From: Novosphingopyxis sp965218915
Lineage (GTDB): Bacteria; Pseudomonadota; Alphaproteobacteria; Sphingomonadales; Sphingomonadaceae
Reading direction: 5' to 3'
DNA: 64,000 nucleotides
Assembly: GCF_965218915.1 (NCBI RefSeq)
Contig: NZ_OZ244708.1
Span: forward strand, 3,162,001-3,226,000
The notes under the pieces were generated by a model. That model did no database searches, was not told the origin of the DNA, and saw only the letters and a program-made list of their open reading frames with translations. A program made the translations under genes and the position numbers. This document shows, piece after piece, positions 42,547 to 51,192 of this stretch (position 1 is the first letter of the stretch; the number at the start of each line of letters is the position of its first letter).

Positions 42547-43859
42547 GCCCTTCTCTTACGTCTCGGGCTATGGATGATGGCATTGGGGTCTGCGGCACCC
42601 TCCATGATCAGCTTTGCCCATTCCTCTGCCAGCTCTCGCCGCCGCGGCATGTATTTTGCCCGGTTGTAACGGAACTCGCTCTCGGACATTCCTGCCGGCA
42701 CATGTGCCAACATCAGATCGATGATCAAGCGGTCGCCGATCACGCGAATATCCTGGCCGAGCTCGATGCCGATGGCCTCATTCATGATGGTGGAGAAGCT
42801 GGAGCGCCAGCCATGCGGCACATGGCGGCCCTTGTAACCCTCACGGTTGTACAGATATCCCACCGCGTTCTCGCTCATCGGCTGCAGACCGGAGGTGATA
42901 GCTGGGAAGATGTAGGGGCACTTACCGGTCAGGCGGTGTGCCGCTCGCAACGTTTCTACAGCAGCCTGGCTGAGCGGCACGCGATGATCGTAGTCGTCGT
43001 CCTGCCGCTGATCCGCCTCCAGCTTCATCTTTTCCGCCGGCACCACCCAGACAGCGGCGCTGCTGTCGCTATCGGGCGATGCAAAATCGATGCCGTGAAT
43101 ATCGGCCCATTCGGCATGGCGAACCATGCCAGGACGTTGAGCAACCAGCGCCAGAAAGCGTGACGCCAGCCGGGTGACGGGCGACGCCCCGGCATCATCG
43201 ATCACCGCGAGGAACCGCCGGATATCATCCACATCGGTAATGGCCGGATAGCGCTTGGCTTTGGGCACCTTCTTCATCGCCTCGCCGACGTCGGTGGCAG
43301 GGTTCTCGCACTTGATCCCCATGCCTCTGGCAAACTTGTATACGGACCGCACACGCTGCTTAAGCCTGTGGGCGCTTTCGATCGCGCCGCGATCCTGCAC
43401 CTTGTAAAGCACCGCGAGCAGCAACTGGGTGTCGATGTCCTCCAGCAGGAGATGTCCAATATCAGGGAACAGATCGCGCTCCATGCTCCGCATTACATCC
43501 TGCGCATGGACCGGCTTCCACACATCGACCTGCTGCGCATGCCAACGGCGCGCGATCGTCTCGAAACTGTAGTCCGAGCTCATGTCGCCCAGCAGCCGCT
43601 TCTTTGCGACGCCGTGTTTAGGGTTGCGGCCATCCTTCAGCAGCTTGCGCGCATTCTCCATCGCTTCGCGCGCATCGCTCAGTCCCACGTTCGGAAACGC
43701 GCCGATCACAAGCAGCTGCTCCTTGCCGTCGAAACGGTATTTGTAGCGAAAGCTCTTATGCCCCTTGGCACTCACATGCAGGAACAGACTGTTCCGGTCG
43801 GCAAGCTTGTAGGCCTTGTCGCGCGGCTTGGCCGTCCGCACCTGTCTGTCCGTCAGCAT
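42543..43859 (-). CDS. P4-type tyrosine integrase
   Basis: 438 aa. The N-terminal DUF4102 domain reads MLTDRQVRTAKPRDKAYKLA and then DGKEQLLVIGAFPNVGLSDA. The catalytic domain shows an Arg near RPGMVRHAEW, the pair HGWRSSFSTI (H-x-x-R), and the Tyr segment EFRYNRAKYMPRRRE. It sits 158 bases from the 3' end of tRNA-Ser(GGA), pointing away from it, the standard position of a tRNA-targeting island integrase. It should insert the island at the tRNA 3' end. Confidence 0.92.
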   Translation of the reverse strand: MLTDRQVRTAKPRDKAYKLADRNSLFLHVSAKGHKSFRYKYRFDGKEQLLVIGAFPNVGLSDAREAMENARKLLKDGRNPKHGVAKKRLLGDMSSDYSFETIARRWHAQQVDVWKPVHAQDVMRSMERDLFPDIGHLLLEDIDTQLLLAVLYKVQDRGAIESAHRLKQRVRSVYKFARGMGIKCENPATDVGEAMKKVPKAKRYPAITDVDDIRRFLAVIDDAGASPVTRLASRFLALVAQRPGMVRHAEWADIHGIDFASPDSDSSAAVWVVPAEKMKLEADQRQDDDYDHRVPLSQAAVETLRAAHRLTGKCPYIFPAITSGLQPMSENAVGYLYNREGYKGRHVPHGWRSSFSTIMNEAIGIELGQDIRVIGDRLIIDLMLAHVPAGMSESEFRYNRAKYMPRRRELAEEWAKLIMEGAADPNAIIHSPRRKRRA

Positions 43860-43911
43860 CCGCTACCCCCACTCTGATTATTGCGATACCCCGGATCTAC
43901 CCCTAATCGAC

Positions 43912-44011
43912 ATGGATTGATGCGGAAACCGGTGGACGACAATCGAATCGAAATCGGCGCAAACGTCAAGGGTTGCGCGGGTTTGCGGATGAGTATGGAT
44001 TGATCTGGAAA
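43912..44011. repeat. Direct repeats ATGGATTGAT-NN-GGAAA near the tRNA end
   Basis: 17-base copies at 43912-43928 and 43995-44011 match in 15 positions. Their starts are 83 bases apart. They lie between the integrase and the tRNA-Ser 3' end, where arm-type integrase or excisionase sites are expected. Confidence 0.6.
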
Positions 44012-44017
44012 GAGAGG

Positions 44018-44107
44018 TGGCGGAGCGGGTGGGATTCGAACCCACGAAAGAGTTGCCCCTTTACACACTTTCCAGGCGTGCGCCTTCGACCACTCGGCCA
44101 CCGCTCC
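44018..44107 (-). tRNA. tRNA-Ser (anticodon GGA)
   Basis: 90 bases with encoded CCA (TGG on the plus strand at 44018-44020). The acceptor stem pairs GGAGCGG with CCGCTCC. The D arm is CCGAGTGGTCGAAGG-type. The anticodon loop reads CTGGAAA (GGA anticodon, serine UCC/UCU) on a CACGC/GTGTG stem. A long variable arm and the T arm GTGGGTTCGAATCCCAC follow. It is the presumed attachment site of the integrase next to it. Confidence 0.97.
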
Positions 44108-44187
44108 GCATATCCGGCTGGAAGGCGCTGCCTCTAATCGCTCGGGGCATCTTTCGCAAGGCGCGGCTTTGTGGCAGGCTTGCGCGC

Positions 44188-45363
44188 ATGATCAAACTTG
44201 CCGCCACCCGCGCTCTCCTCGCCGCCGCCTTGTGCGCGCTCGCCTTTCCGCCGCTGGCCGCCTCCGCGCAGGACGAGCCGTCCGCCTATCCGTCGCCGAA
44301 CGAGATCGTGACGCGAGCGCCCGCGTCCGAATGGGTACGGATCGCGCCCGAGGACCTGCTGGTGATGGACCTCGCGCCGGACCGCGACAACCAACCCCGC
44401 CGCGTCGTCATCCAGCTGATGCCGCCGCCGTTTGACCAAGGCTGGATCGGCAATATCCGCAAGCTGGCGGCGGCGCACTGGTGGGATGGCACCAGCGTCA
44501 ACCGCGTGCAGGACAATTACGTCGTGCAATGGGGCGATGCGACCGAGCAGAAGCCGCTGCCCGAGGGTTTGGCGACGGTGCCGGAGAGCGATTATATTGT
44601 AAGCGCCGAAATACTGTCGCAGGCACACGGACTTTCCGCAGCCGATCGTGCACGTATCGATGATATCACCGACAAAGCGCGCAGGTCGGGTGGAAGCAAA
44701 GTTGAGCAGCTTGCAGAGGCTTTGACCGCGCTTGGTCCGATCCCGTCGGCTGCATCAAAAGAAGCAGATCGTATTGCGATGATCTCTATTGCTTCGACCA
44801 GTACTGTCGACGCGCCTCAGGGCTGGCACGAACGTGATAGCTATGCGTCATGGGTGGAGTTTTGGAATGGCTGGCCGCTTGCGAACAGCGACGCCGACGG
44901 CTCCAAATTCTGGCCCGTCCATTGCTACGGCATGGTCGGCGTCGGCCGCGATCTCTCGCCCGACACGGGGACGGGGGCCGAGCTCTACACCGTGATCGGG
45001 CAGGCACCGCGCCATCTCGACCGCAATATTGCGCTGGTCGGACGGGTGATCGAGGGCATGGAACATCTCTCCAGCCTGCCGCGCGGGACCGGCGATCTCG
45101 GCTTTTACGAGGACCCGGCGCAGCGTGTGCCTATCGTTTCGGTGCGCTTGGCTTCAGAAATGCCGGAGGCTGCACCGGCCTCAAGCAGCGAAGCGCTAGG
45201 CCAGCTAAAACGCCCCAGACTCGAATATCTCTCGACCGAAGGCCCCACCTTCGCGGCTTACGCCGATGCGCGGGCCAACCGGCGCGATCCCTTCTTCAAC
45301 GTGCCCGCGGGCGGCGCGGACATCTGCAACATCCCCGTTCCGGTGCGACGCGTGGCGCCATAA
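44188..45363 (+). CDS. Cyclophilin-type peptidyl-prolyl isomerase, secreted
   Basis: 391 aa with signal peptide MIKLAATRALLAAALCALAF ending near ASAQ. Cyclophilin features are FFDQGW-like FDQGWIGNIRKLAAAHWWDG, NYVVQWGD, HCYGMVGVGRDLSPDTGTGAE and QAPRHLDRNIALVGRVIEGM. A long spacer between the first half and 'GWHERDSYASWVEFW' makes it larger than minimal cyclophilins. It catalyses cis-trans isomerisation of proline bonds during folding outside the cytoplasm. I use ATG 44188; the frame opens earlier inside the tRNA gene. Confidence 0.88.
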   Translation: MIKLAATRALLAAALCALAFPPLAASAQDEPSAYPSPNEIVTRAPASEWVRIAPEDLLVMDLAPDRDNQPRRVVIQLMPPPFDQGWIGNIRKLAAAHWWDGTSVNRVQDNYVVQWGDATEQKPLPEGLATVPESDYIVSAEILSQAHGLSAADRARIDDITDKARRSGGSKVEQLAEALTALGPIPSAASKEADRIAMISIASTSTVDAPQGWHERDSYASWVEFWNGWPLANSDADGSKFWPVHCYGMVGVGRDLSPDTGTGAELYTVIGQAPRHLDRNIALVGRVIEGMEHLSSLPRGTGDLGFYEDPAQRVPIVSVRLASEMPEAAPASSSEALGQLKRPRLEYLSTEGPTFAAYADARANRRDPFFNVPAGGADICNIPVPVRRVAP

Positions 45364-45391
45364 GCGAGCGCCGGCTCCCGTCTCGAGCGGA

Positions 45392-45423
45392 GCCGCCCGC
45401 GTCCGATCGTCCGATCGGGCGGC
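45392..45423. terminator. Hairpin after the cyclophilin gene
   Basis: GCCGCCCG (45392-45399) pairs with CGGGCGGC (45416-45423) over a 16-base loop that contains GTCCGATC twice. No T-run follows, so this is only a possible transcription barrier. The remaining bases to 45657 show nothing I can name. Confidence 0.35.
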
Positions 45424-45657
45424 GTGAGAAAATCCTGTCCTACATCGAACAAATGTGGAACAAGGGCGCATCATGCCGCATTCCTTTTCCTGCCGAAATG
45501 GTCAGACAGCGGAGCTGGCATCCCCGCTTATTGCGAATCGAATTTTAAAAATTGCGGGATTCGCGACAAGTTTGACAAGCTAAGGCCGTCGCATCGCATC
45601 TTTCGCCCGCGCTTCGGGACGGCTAGAGGGCGGTGATCACATCATCAGGAGCTTTCC

Positions 45658-46773
45658 ATGCGCGTCGGTACCGTCCGGGAAATCAAGAACCACGAATATC
45701 GCGTCGGCCTGACGCCCGAAAGCGCGCGCGAACTGGTCGCGCACGGGGCCGAGGTGATGGTCGAGACCAAGGCGGGCGAAGGGATCGGCTCGCACGACCA
45801 TGAATATGAGGCGGCGGGCGCGACCATCGTGGCCGACGCGAAGACCGTGTTCGCCGAGGCGGAGATGGTGGTAAAGGTCAAGGAACCGCAGCCGGCCGAG
45901 CGCGCCATGCTGCGCGAGGGGCAGGTGTTGTTCACCTATCTCCACCTCGCGCCCGATCCCGAGCAGACCAAAGACCTCGTCGCGAGCAAGGCCACCTGCA
46001 TCGCCTACGAGACGGTGACCGACGCCAACGGCCAGCTGCCGCTCCTCAAACCCATGAGCCAGGTGGCGGGCCGCATGTCGGTGCAGGCCGGCGCGAGCGC
46101 GCTGGAAAAGGCGCATGGCGGACGCGGCGTGCTCTTGGGCGGCGTGCCCGGCGTGGCGCCCGCCAACGTCACCATCATCGGCGGCGGCGTGGTCGGTTTC
46201 AACGCGGCGCAGATGGCCGCCGGTCTCGGCGCGCAGGTGACGATCCTGGACCGCGACCCCGAGGTGCTGGAACGGCTCGGCAATTATTTCGAGGCGCGCG
46301 CCGTCACGCGTTTCTCCAACCGGGCGAACCTCGCCGAATGCGTGGCTCAGGCGGACCTCGTCATCGGCGCGGTGCTGATCCCGGGCGGCACCGCGCCCAA
46401 GCTGGTGACGCGCGCCATGCTGAAGACGATGCAGCCCGGCGCGGTGCTGGTCGACGTCGCAATCGACCAGGGCGGCTGTTTCGAGACGAGCAAGGCGACC
46501 ACCCATGACGACCCGACCTATATGGTCGACGGCGTGGTGCATTATTGCGTCGCCAATATGCCCGGTGCCGTCGCGCGCACCAGCACCTATGCGCTGAACA
46601 ACGTCACGCTTCCGCACGCGCTGAAGATCGCCGAACTCGGCTGGCGGGAGGCGCTGCGCCGGAACCCGCATCTCGCCGAAGGACTGAATGTGTGGAACGG
46701 TTCGGTCACCTATCAGGCGGTCGCCGAGGATCTGGGCTATGATTATGTGCCGGTGGAAAGGGCGCTCGCCTGA
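45658..46773 (+). CDS. ald: Alanine dehydrogenase
   Basis: 371 aa, normal length. Converts L-alanine and NAD+ to pyruvate, ammonia and NADH. N-terminal substrate domain: MRVGTVREIKNHEYRVGLTP, then VVKVKEPQPAE with the active Lys, and LFTYLHLAPD with the active His. NAD domain: VTIIGGGVVGFNAAQMAAGL, then GAQVTILDRD. Ends VWNGSVTYQAVAEDLGYDYV. A ribosome site AGGAG lies shortly before the ATG (TCAGGAGCTTTCC). Confidence 0.95.
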   Translation: MRVGTVREIKNHEYRVGLTPESARELVAHGAEVMVETKAGEGIGSHDHEYEAAGATIVADAKTVFAEAEMVVKVKEPQPAERAMLREGQVLFTYLHLAPDPEQTKDLVASKATCIAYETVTDANGQLPLLKPMSQVAGRMSVQAGASALEKAHGGRGVLLGGVPGVAPANVTIIGGGVVGFNAAQMAAGLGAQVTILDRDPEVLERLGNYFEARAVTRFSNRANLAECVAQADLVIGAVLIPGGTAPKLVTRAMLKTMQPGAVLVDVAIDQGGCFETSKATTHDDPTYMVDGVVHYCVANMPGAVARTSTYALNNVTLPHALKIAELGWREALRRNPHLAEGLNVWNGSVTYQAVAEDLGYDYVPVERALA

Positions 46774-46800
46774 ATGACCCGGCCGGCGGAACGGGCGGGC

Positions 46801-48222
46801 TCATAACCCCTCCATCTTCTTCTGCCGCCGCCGCTGCACCGACGAACCATGGCCCATCGCCTCGCGATATTTGGCCACCGTGCGGCGCGCGATGTCGAAG
46901 CCGCGTTCCTTGAGCAGTTCGGCCAGCCGGTCGTCGGAGAGGATGGCCTTGGCGTCCTCGGCATCGATCAGCTTGCCGATATGGCTCTTCACCGCCTCCG
47001 CGCTGGCCGCCTCGCCGTCGTCGCCCGACGCCACGCCGCTGGAAAAGAAATATTTGAGCTCGTATACACCGCGGTGGCAGGCGAGATATTTGTTGCTCGT
47101 GACGCGGCTGACGGTGGATTCGTGCATGGCGATATCCTCCGCCACCTCGCGCAAGGTGAGCGGGCGCAAGGCGGTCACGCCCTTACGAAAGAAGGCCTCC
47201 TGGCGCTTGAGGATCGCACTCGACACTTTGATAATGGTGCGCTGGCGCTGGTCGAGTGCCTTGATCAGCCAATGCGCCTCGGCCAGGCATTCGCCGATCC
47301 AGCTCCTGGTCGCCTTGTCCGCGCCCGCTTCCAGATCGGCCTGATATTGCCGGTCGACCAGCAGCCGCGGCAGGTTGGCCTCGTTGAGCTCGACCCGCCA
47401 GCCCTCGTCGCGTTCGCGCACGAAGATGTCCGGGACAACCGGCGGCAGCGTCTCGCTGTCGAAGCGGCAACCGGGCTTGGGATCGTACTCGCGCAGTTCG
47501 GCGACCATCTCGGCGAAATCCTCGTCGTCGACCTGACACAAGCGCTTCAATCGCGCGAAATCGCCCTTCGCCAGCAGATCGAGATGGTCGATCAGCCTGG
47601 CCATGCACGGATCGTAGCGGTCCGCCTCGCGCGCCTGGACCGCGAGGCATTCGGCCAGATCGCGCGCGCCGACACCGGTCGGATCGAACATCTGCACGGT
47701 CCCGAGCACCCGCTCGACCTCCCTCTCGTCGATCCCGAGCCGCGCGGCGATGACCGAGACCTTCTCGCCGAGATAGCCGCACGGGTCGATCTGCTCGATC
47801 AGCGCCAGCGCGATGCGGCAATCGGTCCCGTTGAAAGAGGTGTGCGCCTGCGCGGCAAGATGCTCGTGCAGCGTCGCATCGGGCGAGGCCATGCGGTCGA
47901 AATCCGGCCCTTCGCCCGGCTCGGACGATGGCAGCGATCCGCCCGCGCCGGGCGAGGAATAGCTGTCGATCCGCTCGCCGCGCGCCTCGACCGGGTCCAC
48001 GCCCTCGTCCGCGCGCGCCTCGGCCGGAGCATCGGCGGCAGGGCGCTCCTGCTCATTGCCGCCGCTTTCGCTCGCCAGCAGCGGATTGCGCTCCAGCGCG
48101 TCGTTCAGATAGGCCTCGACCTCGAGATTGGACAGCGCCAGCAGCTTGATCGCCTGCTGCAGCTGCGGCGTCATCACCAGCGATTGGGACTGGCGTAAAT
48201 CTAGCCTCGGTCCCAAGCTCAT
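46801..48222 (-). CDS. rpoN: RNA polymerase sigma-54 factor
   Basis: 473 aa. The activator-binding region I reads LDLRQSQSLVMTPQLQQAIK, then LLALSNLEVEAYLNDALERN. The acidic region II follows; the core-binding domain spans about 110-310. The DNA-binding domain ends in the RpoN box ARRTVAKYREAMG and the basic tail RRRQKKMEGL. Directs transcription from -24/-12 promoters with an enhancer-binding protein, classically for nitrogen genes; glnK-amtB lie nearby. It starts 16 bases after the lptB stop, so the two are one operon. Confidence 0.95.
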   Translation of the reverse strand: MSLGPRLDLRQSQSLVMTPQLQQAIKLLALSNLEVEAYLNDALERNPLLASESGGNEQERPAADAPAEARADEGVDPVEARGERIDSYSSPGAGGSLPSSEPGEGPDFDRMASPDATLHEHLAAQAHTSFNGTDCRIALALIEQIDPCGYLGEKVSVIAARLGIDEREVERVLGTVQMFDPTGVGARDLAECLAVQAREADRYDPCMARLIDHLDLLAKGDFARLKRLCQVDDEDFAEMVAELREYDPKPGCRFDSETLPPVVPDIFVRERDEGWRVELNEANLPRLLVDRQYQADLEAGADKATRSWIGECLAEAHWLIKALDQRQRTIIKVSSAILKRQEAFFRKGVTALRPLTLREVAEDIAMHESTVSRVTSNKYLACHRGVYELKYFFSSGVASGDDGEAASAEAVKSHIGKLIDAEDAKAILSDDRLAELLKERGFDIARRTVAKYREAMGHGSSVQRRRQKKMEGL

Positions 48223-48238
48223 TGGTCGATATCAGCAC

Positions 48239-49018
48239 TCATAAAGCAAAACTCTCGCCCAGATAGAGGCGGCGGACATTGGGGTCGGCGACCAGATCCT
48301 CGGGCGACCCGGCGAACAGTACGCGACCATCGTAGATGATACAGGCGCGATCGACGATTTCCAGCGTTTCGCGCACATTATGGTCGGTGATCAGCACGCC
48401 GATGTCGCGCTGCTTGAGGTCGGCGACCAGATCGCGGATGTCGGCGATCGAGATCGGGTCGATCCCGGCAAACGGCTCGTCGAGCAGCATGATCGAGGGT
48501 TCGGCGGCCAACGCGCGCGCGATCTCGCAGCGCCGCCGCTCGCCGCCCGACAGCGCCATGGCGGCGGAATCGCGCAAGCCCGTCAGCCCGAACTCGCTCA
48601 GCAATTGCTCGAGCCGCGCCTCGCGCGCCGGCTTGCTCGGCTCGACCATCTCGAGCACCGTCAGGATGTTCTTTTCCACCGTCATGCCCCGGAAGATCGA
48701 GGTTTCCTGCGGCAGATAGCCGATCCCCAGCACCGCCCGGCGATACATCGGCAGGCCGGTGATATTCTCGCCGTCGAGCACGATGCGGCCGCTGTCCGGG
48801 CGCACCAGCCCCATGATCGAATAGAAGCAGGTGGTCTTGCCCGCGCCATTGGGGCCGAGCAGCCCGACCACTTCGCCGCGCGCCACCGACAGCGAAATGT
48901 CCGAAAGTACCTGCCGCTTGTCATAGCTTTTGGCGATCGAGACCACCGCCAGACCGCTGTCGAGCGCGTCGTCGGCCATCGCGGCCTCCGGACGGACGGC
49001 GGTGCTGATATCATCCAT
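48239..49018 (-). CDS. lptB: LPS export ABC transporter ATPase LptB
   Basis: 259 aa. Walker A GPNGAGKTT, Q-loop LPQETSIF, signature LSGGERRRCEIAR, Walker B MLLDEPFAGIDP and H-loop LITDHNVRETL can all be seen; 'IFRGMTVEKNI' is typical of LptB. Powers extraction of lipopolysaccharide from the inner membrane with LptFG. I choose ATG 49018 (MDDISTAV); a frame open 42 codons further upstream has no support. lptA and lptC, which often sit just upstream, are not here; a divergent GMC gene is instead. Confidence 0.93.
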   Translation of the reverse strand: MDDISTAVRPEAAMADDALDSGLAVVSIAKSYDKRQVLSDISLSVARGEVVGLLGPNGAGKTTCFYSIMGLVRPDSGRIVLDGENITGLPMYRRAVLGIGYLPQETSIFRGMTVEKNILTVLEMVEPSKPAREARLEQLLSEFGLTGLRDSAAMALSGGERRRCEIARALAAEPSIMLLDEPFAGIDPISIADIRDLVADLKQRDIGVLITDHNVRETLEIVDRACIIYDGRVLFAGSPEDLVADPNVRRLYLGESFAL

Positions 49019-49461
49019 GCGGGTCTGCGTCCTTGCGGCGGGTTGCCGGACCCCGCTTAGTCGCGGCTGCAACCAAGGGCAATTGGCGAGTCGCGGCCAG
49101 ACGGCTCGACCAATGGATCGTGGAGGAAAAGGCAAGCATAGCATCCGGCATGTGGATGCGCGGCCGCTTGTTCAAGGTTTTAAGGCCAAAACCTGGGTGG
49201 AGAGCGAAAATTCAAAGTGAGGCGCGACCCAAGGTCGTAGCCGCTGTCCTACATCGCTACCGACCTGTATAGTAGCGTCATGCCCGCGCACCGCTCCGTT
49301 CCGACATCATTCGCAATAAGCCTTGCCGGGGGAGGAAAAGGGGCTCCCCATATAGCGCCTTTTGGAAACTTCCATTCGCAACAGGCACCGTGCGGCGCGA
49401 ATCGCGCTTCGATTGCCTTGGGCGGCGGCATCGACAAACCCGCCCGGCGAGAGGAGCCCGC
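49019..49461. other. Intergenic region between divergent lptB and GMC genes
   Basis: No gene is supported. It should carry the promoters of both genes; no strong -35/-10 pair can be singled out by eye. It contains the short repeat GCTGTCCTACATCGC, which recurs as its near reverse complement around 54690. Confidence 0.4.
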
Positions 49462-51048
49462 ATGAACGAATTCGACGTCATCATCGTCGGCGGCGGATCG
49501 GCCGGCAGCGCGATCGCCGGACGGCTGAGCGCCGATCCATCGCTGAGCATCTGCCTGGTCGAGGCGGGCGGGACCAACGACGACTGGCGCGTGAAGACGC
49601 CCGGCATGATGCCGTTCCTGCCCGAGCACACCAACTGGTTCTACTCGACCATCCCGCAAAAGGGGCTGAACGGTCGCATGGGCCACCAGCCGCGCGGCAA
49701 GGGCATGGGCGGCTCCTCGGCGATCAACGCGATGCTCTATATCCGCGGCAACGCCTGGGACTATGACAATTGGGCCGCGATGGGTTGCACCGGCTGGGCC
49801 TATGACGATGTGCTCCCGTATTTCAAACGCAGCGAATCGAACGAGCGCGGAGAAAGCGAATATCACGGGGGCGACGGGCCGCTCTCGGTGTCGGACCAGC
49901 ATTCGGTCAATCCCGGCAGCCGCGCGTTCGTGGCGAGCGCGGCGCGTCTGCAACTGCCGCGCAACGAGGATTTCAACGGCGCGAACCAGACCGGCTTCGG
50001 CATCTACCAGACCACCACCAAAAGCGGCGAGCGCTGGACCGCGTCGCGCGCCTATGTCGATCCGGTGAAGGCGCGCGCCAATCTGCATGTGATGACCGGC
50101 TGCCTCACCGAAAAGCTGATCGTCGAGGACGGGCATGTCCGCGGCGTGCGGATCGGCCGCAAGGGCCACAGCGAAACGCTGCACGCGCGCGGCGCGGTGG
50201 TGCTCTCGGCGGGCGCGTTCGGAAGCCCACAGATCCTGCAGCTGTCTGGCATCGGCCCGGCCGAGCATCTCCGCCATCACGGCATCGACGTGGTGCTGGA
50301 CAAGCCGTCGGTCGGTGCAAACCTGCAGGACCATGTCGATTATGTCGCCAGCTTCGAGACGCAATCGAAGGATTTCATCGGCGATTCGTTGGCGGGCACG
50401 CTGCGCATGGCCAAGGCGATGATCGAGCATCGGCTGCGCCGCACCGGCATAATGACCACGCCTTATGCCGAGGCGGGCGGCTTCTGGTCGCGCGACCCGC
50501 AAGCGCCCGCGCCGCAAATCCAGTTTCATTTCGTGCCCGCGATGCTGGAGGATCATGGCCGCGAAAAGGTGAAGGGCCACGGCTTTTCCTGCCATGCCTG
50601 CGTGCTGCGGCCCGAAAGCCGGGGCAGCGTGCGCCTGAAATCGAACGAGCCGGGCGACATGCCCGCGATCGACCCGGCGTTCCTGAAGGACGCGCGCGAC
50701 GTCGCACTGCTGCGCGCCGGCGTGCGGCAGATGTACCGCATTTTCGATGCGCCGCCACTCAGCGATTATCGGCCGAAGGATCGCCATCCCGTCGATCTGA
50801 ACGACGACGATGCGCTCGACCGGATCATGCGCGACCGATCGGACACCGTCTACCACCCCGTCGGCAGCTGCGCGATGGGGCCGGAGGACAGCGACGTGCT
50901 GACCCCACGCCTCAAATTCCGCGGGCTGGAGGGGCTGTATGTCGCCGATGCCTCGGTCATGCCCAGGATCGTCAGCGGCAACACCAACGCCCCCTCGATC
51001 ATGATCGGCGAACGCTGCGCGGACTTTCTGGCGGAGGATTTGCGGTAG
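49462..51048 (+). CDS. GMC-family FAD oxidoreductase (choline/alcohol dehydrogenase type)
   Basis: 528 aa. The FAD motif FDVIIVGGGSAGSAIAGRLS is at the start; GMC signature 1 is QPRGKGMGGSSAINAMLYIR, and signature 2 is GAFGSPQILQLSGIGPA. The C-terminal catalytic His/Asn part is HPVGSCAMGPEDSDVL, then VMPRIVSGNTNAPSIMIGER. Oxidises an alcohol such as choline, polyethylene glycol or a long-chain alcohol; the substrate cannot be told. ATG 49462 follows GAGGAG; the frame opens earlier. Confidence 0.92.
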   Translation: MNEFDVIIVGGGSAGSAIAGRLSADPSLSICLVEAGGTNDDWRVKTPGMMPFLPEHTNWFYSTIPQKGLNGRMGHQPRGKGMGGSSAINAMLYIRGNAWDYDNWAAMGCTGWAYDDVLPYFKRSESNERGESEYHGGDGPLSVSDQHSVNPGSRAFVASAARLQLPRNEDFNGANQTGFGIYQTTTKSGERWTASRAYVDPVKARANLHVMTGCLTEKLIVEDGHVRGVRIGRKGHSETLHARGAVVLSAGAFGSPQILQLSGIGPAEHLRHHGIDVVLDKPSVGANLQDHVDYVASFETQSKDFIGDSLAGTLRMAKAMIEHRLRRTGIMTTPYAEAGGFWSRDPQAPAPQIQFHFVPAMLEDHGREKVKGHGFSCHACVLRPESRGSVRLKSNEPGDMPAIDPAFLKDARDVALLRAGVRQMYRIFDAPPLSDYRPKDRHPVDLNDDDALDRIMRDRSDTVYHPVGSCAMGPEDSDVLTPRLKFRGLEGLYVADASVMPRIVSGNTNAPSIMIGERCADFLAEDLR

Positions 51049-51090
51049 CGCCTCCCCTCCCGCTGGCGGGGGGGGCCGGGGGCGGGCGTG

Positions 51091-51121
51091 AAAAAAAGGC
51101 CGGCGCATTGCAGCGCCGGCC
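51091..51121 (-). terminator. Rho-independent terminator of glnK-amtB
   Basis: On the minus strand GGCCGGCGC (from 51121) pairs with GCGCCGGCC (to 51098) around a 6-base loop, followed by seven T's (51097-51091). It is about 70 bases downstream of the amtB stop (51193) and is a textbook terminator. Confidence 0.9.
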
Positions 51122-51192
51122 AGTCGTCGTTCGCAGGAGGAACGCTGGTTTGGCGACGCGGACGGAGAGGGTGATCCGCGCCGCCAAGCTCT

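Noticed and set aside
1..43900. Copy of the tRNA-Ser 3' end as attachment site
   Set aside because: No convincing match to GGGATTCGAACCC or its complement was seen by eye; an exact computed search was not possible.
46849..48198. 449-codon plus-strand open frame opposite rpoN
   Set aside because: Antisense shadow of sigma-54.
49249..51108. 619-codon minus-strand open frame opposite the GMC oxidoreductase
   Set aside because: His/Arg/Ala-rich, no known domain, and fully antisense to a gene with all GMC motifs; a GC-bias shadow.
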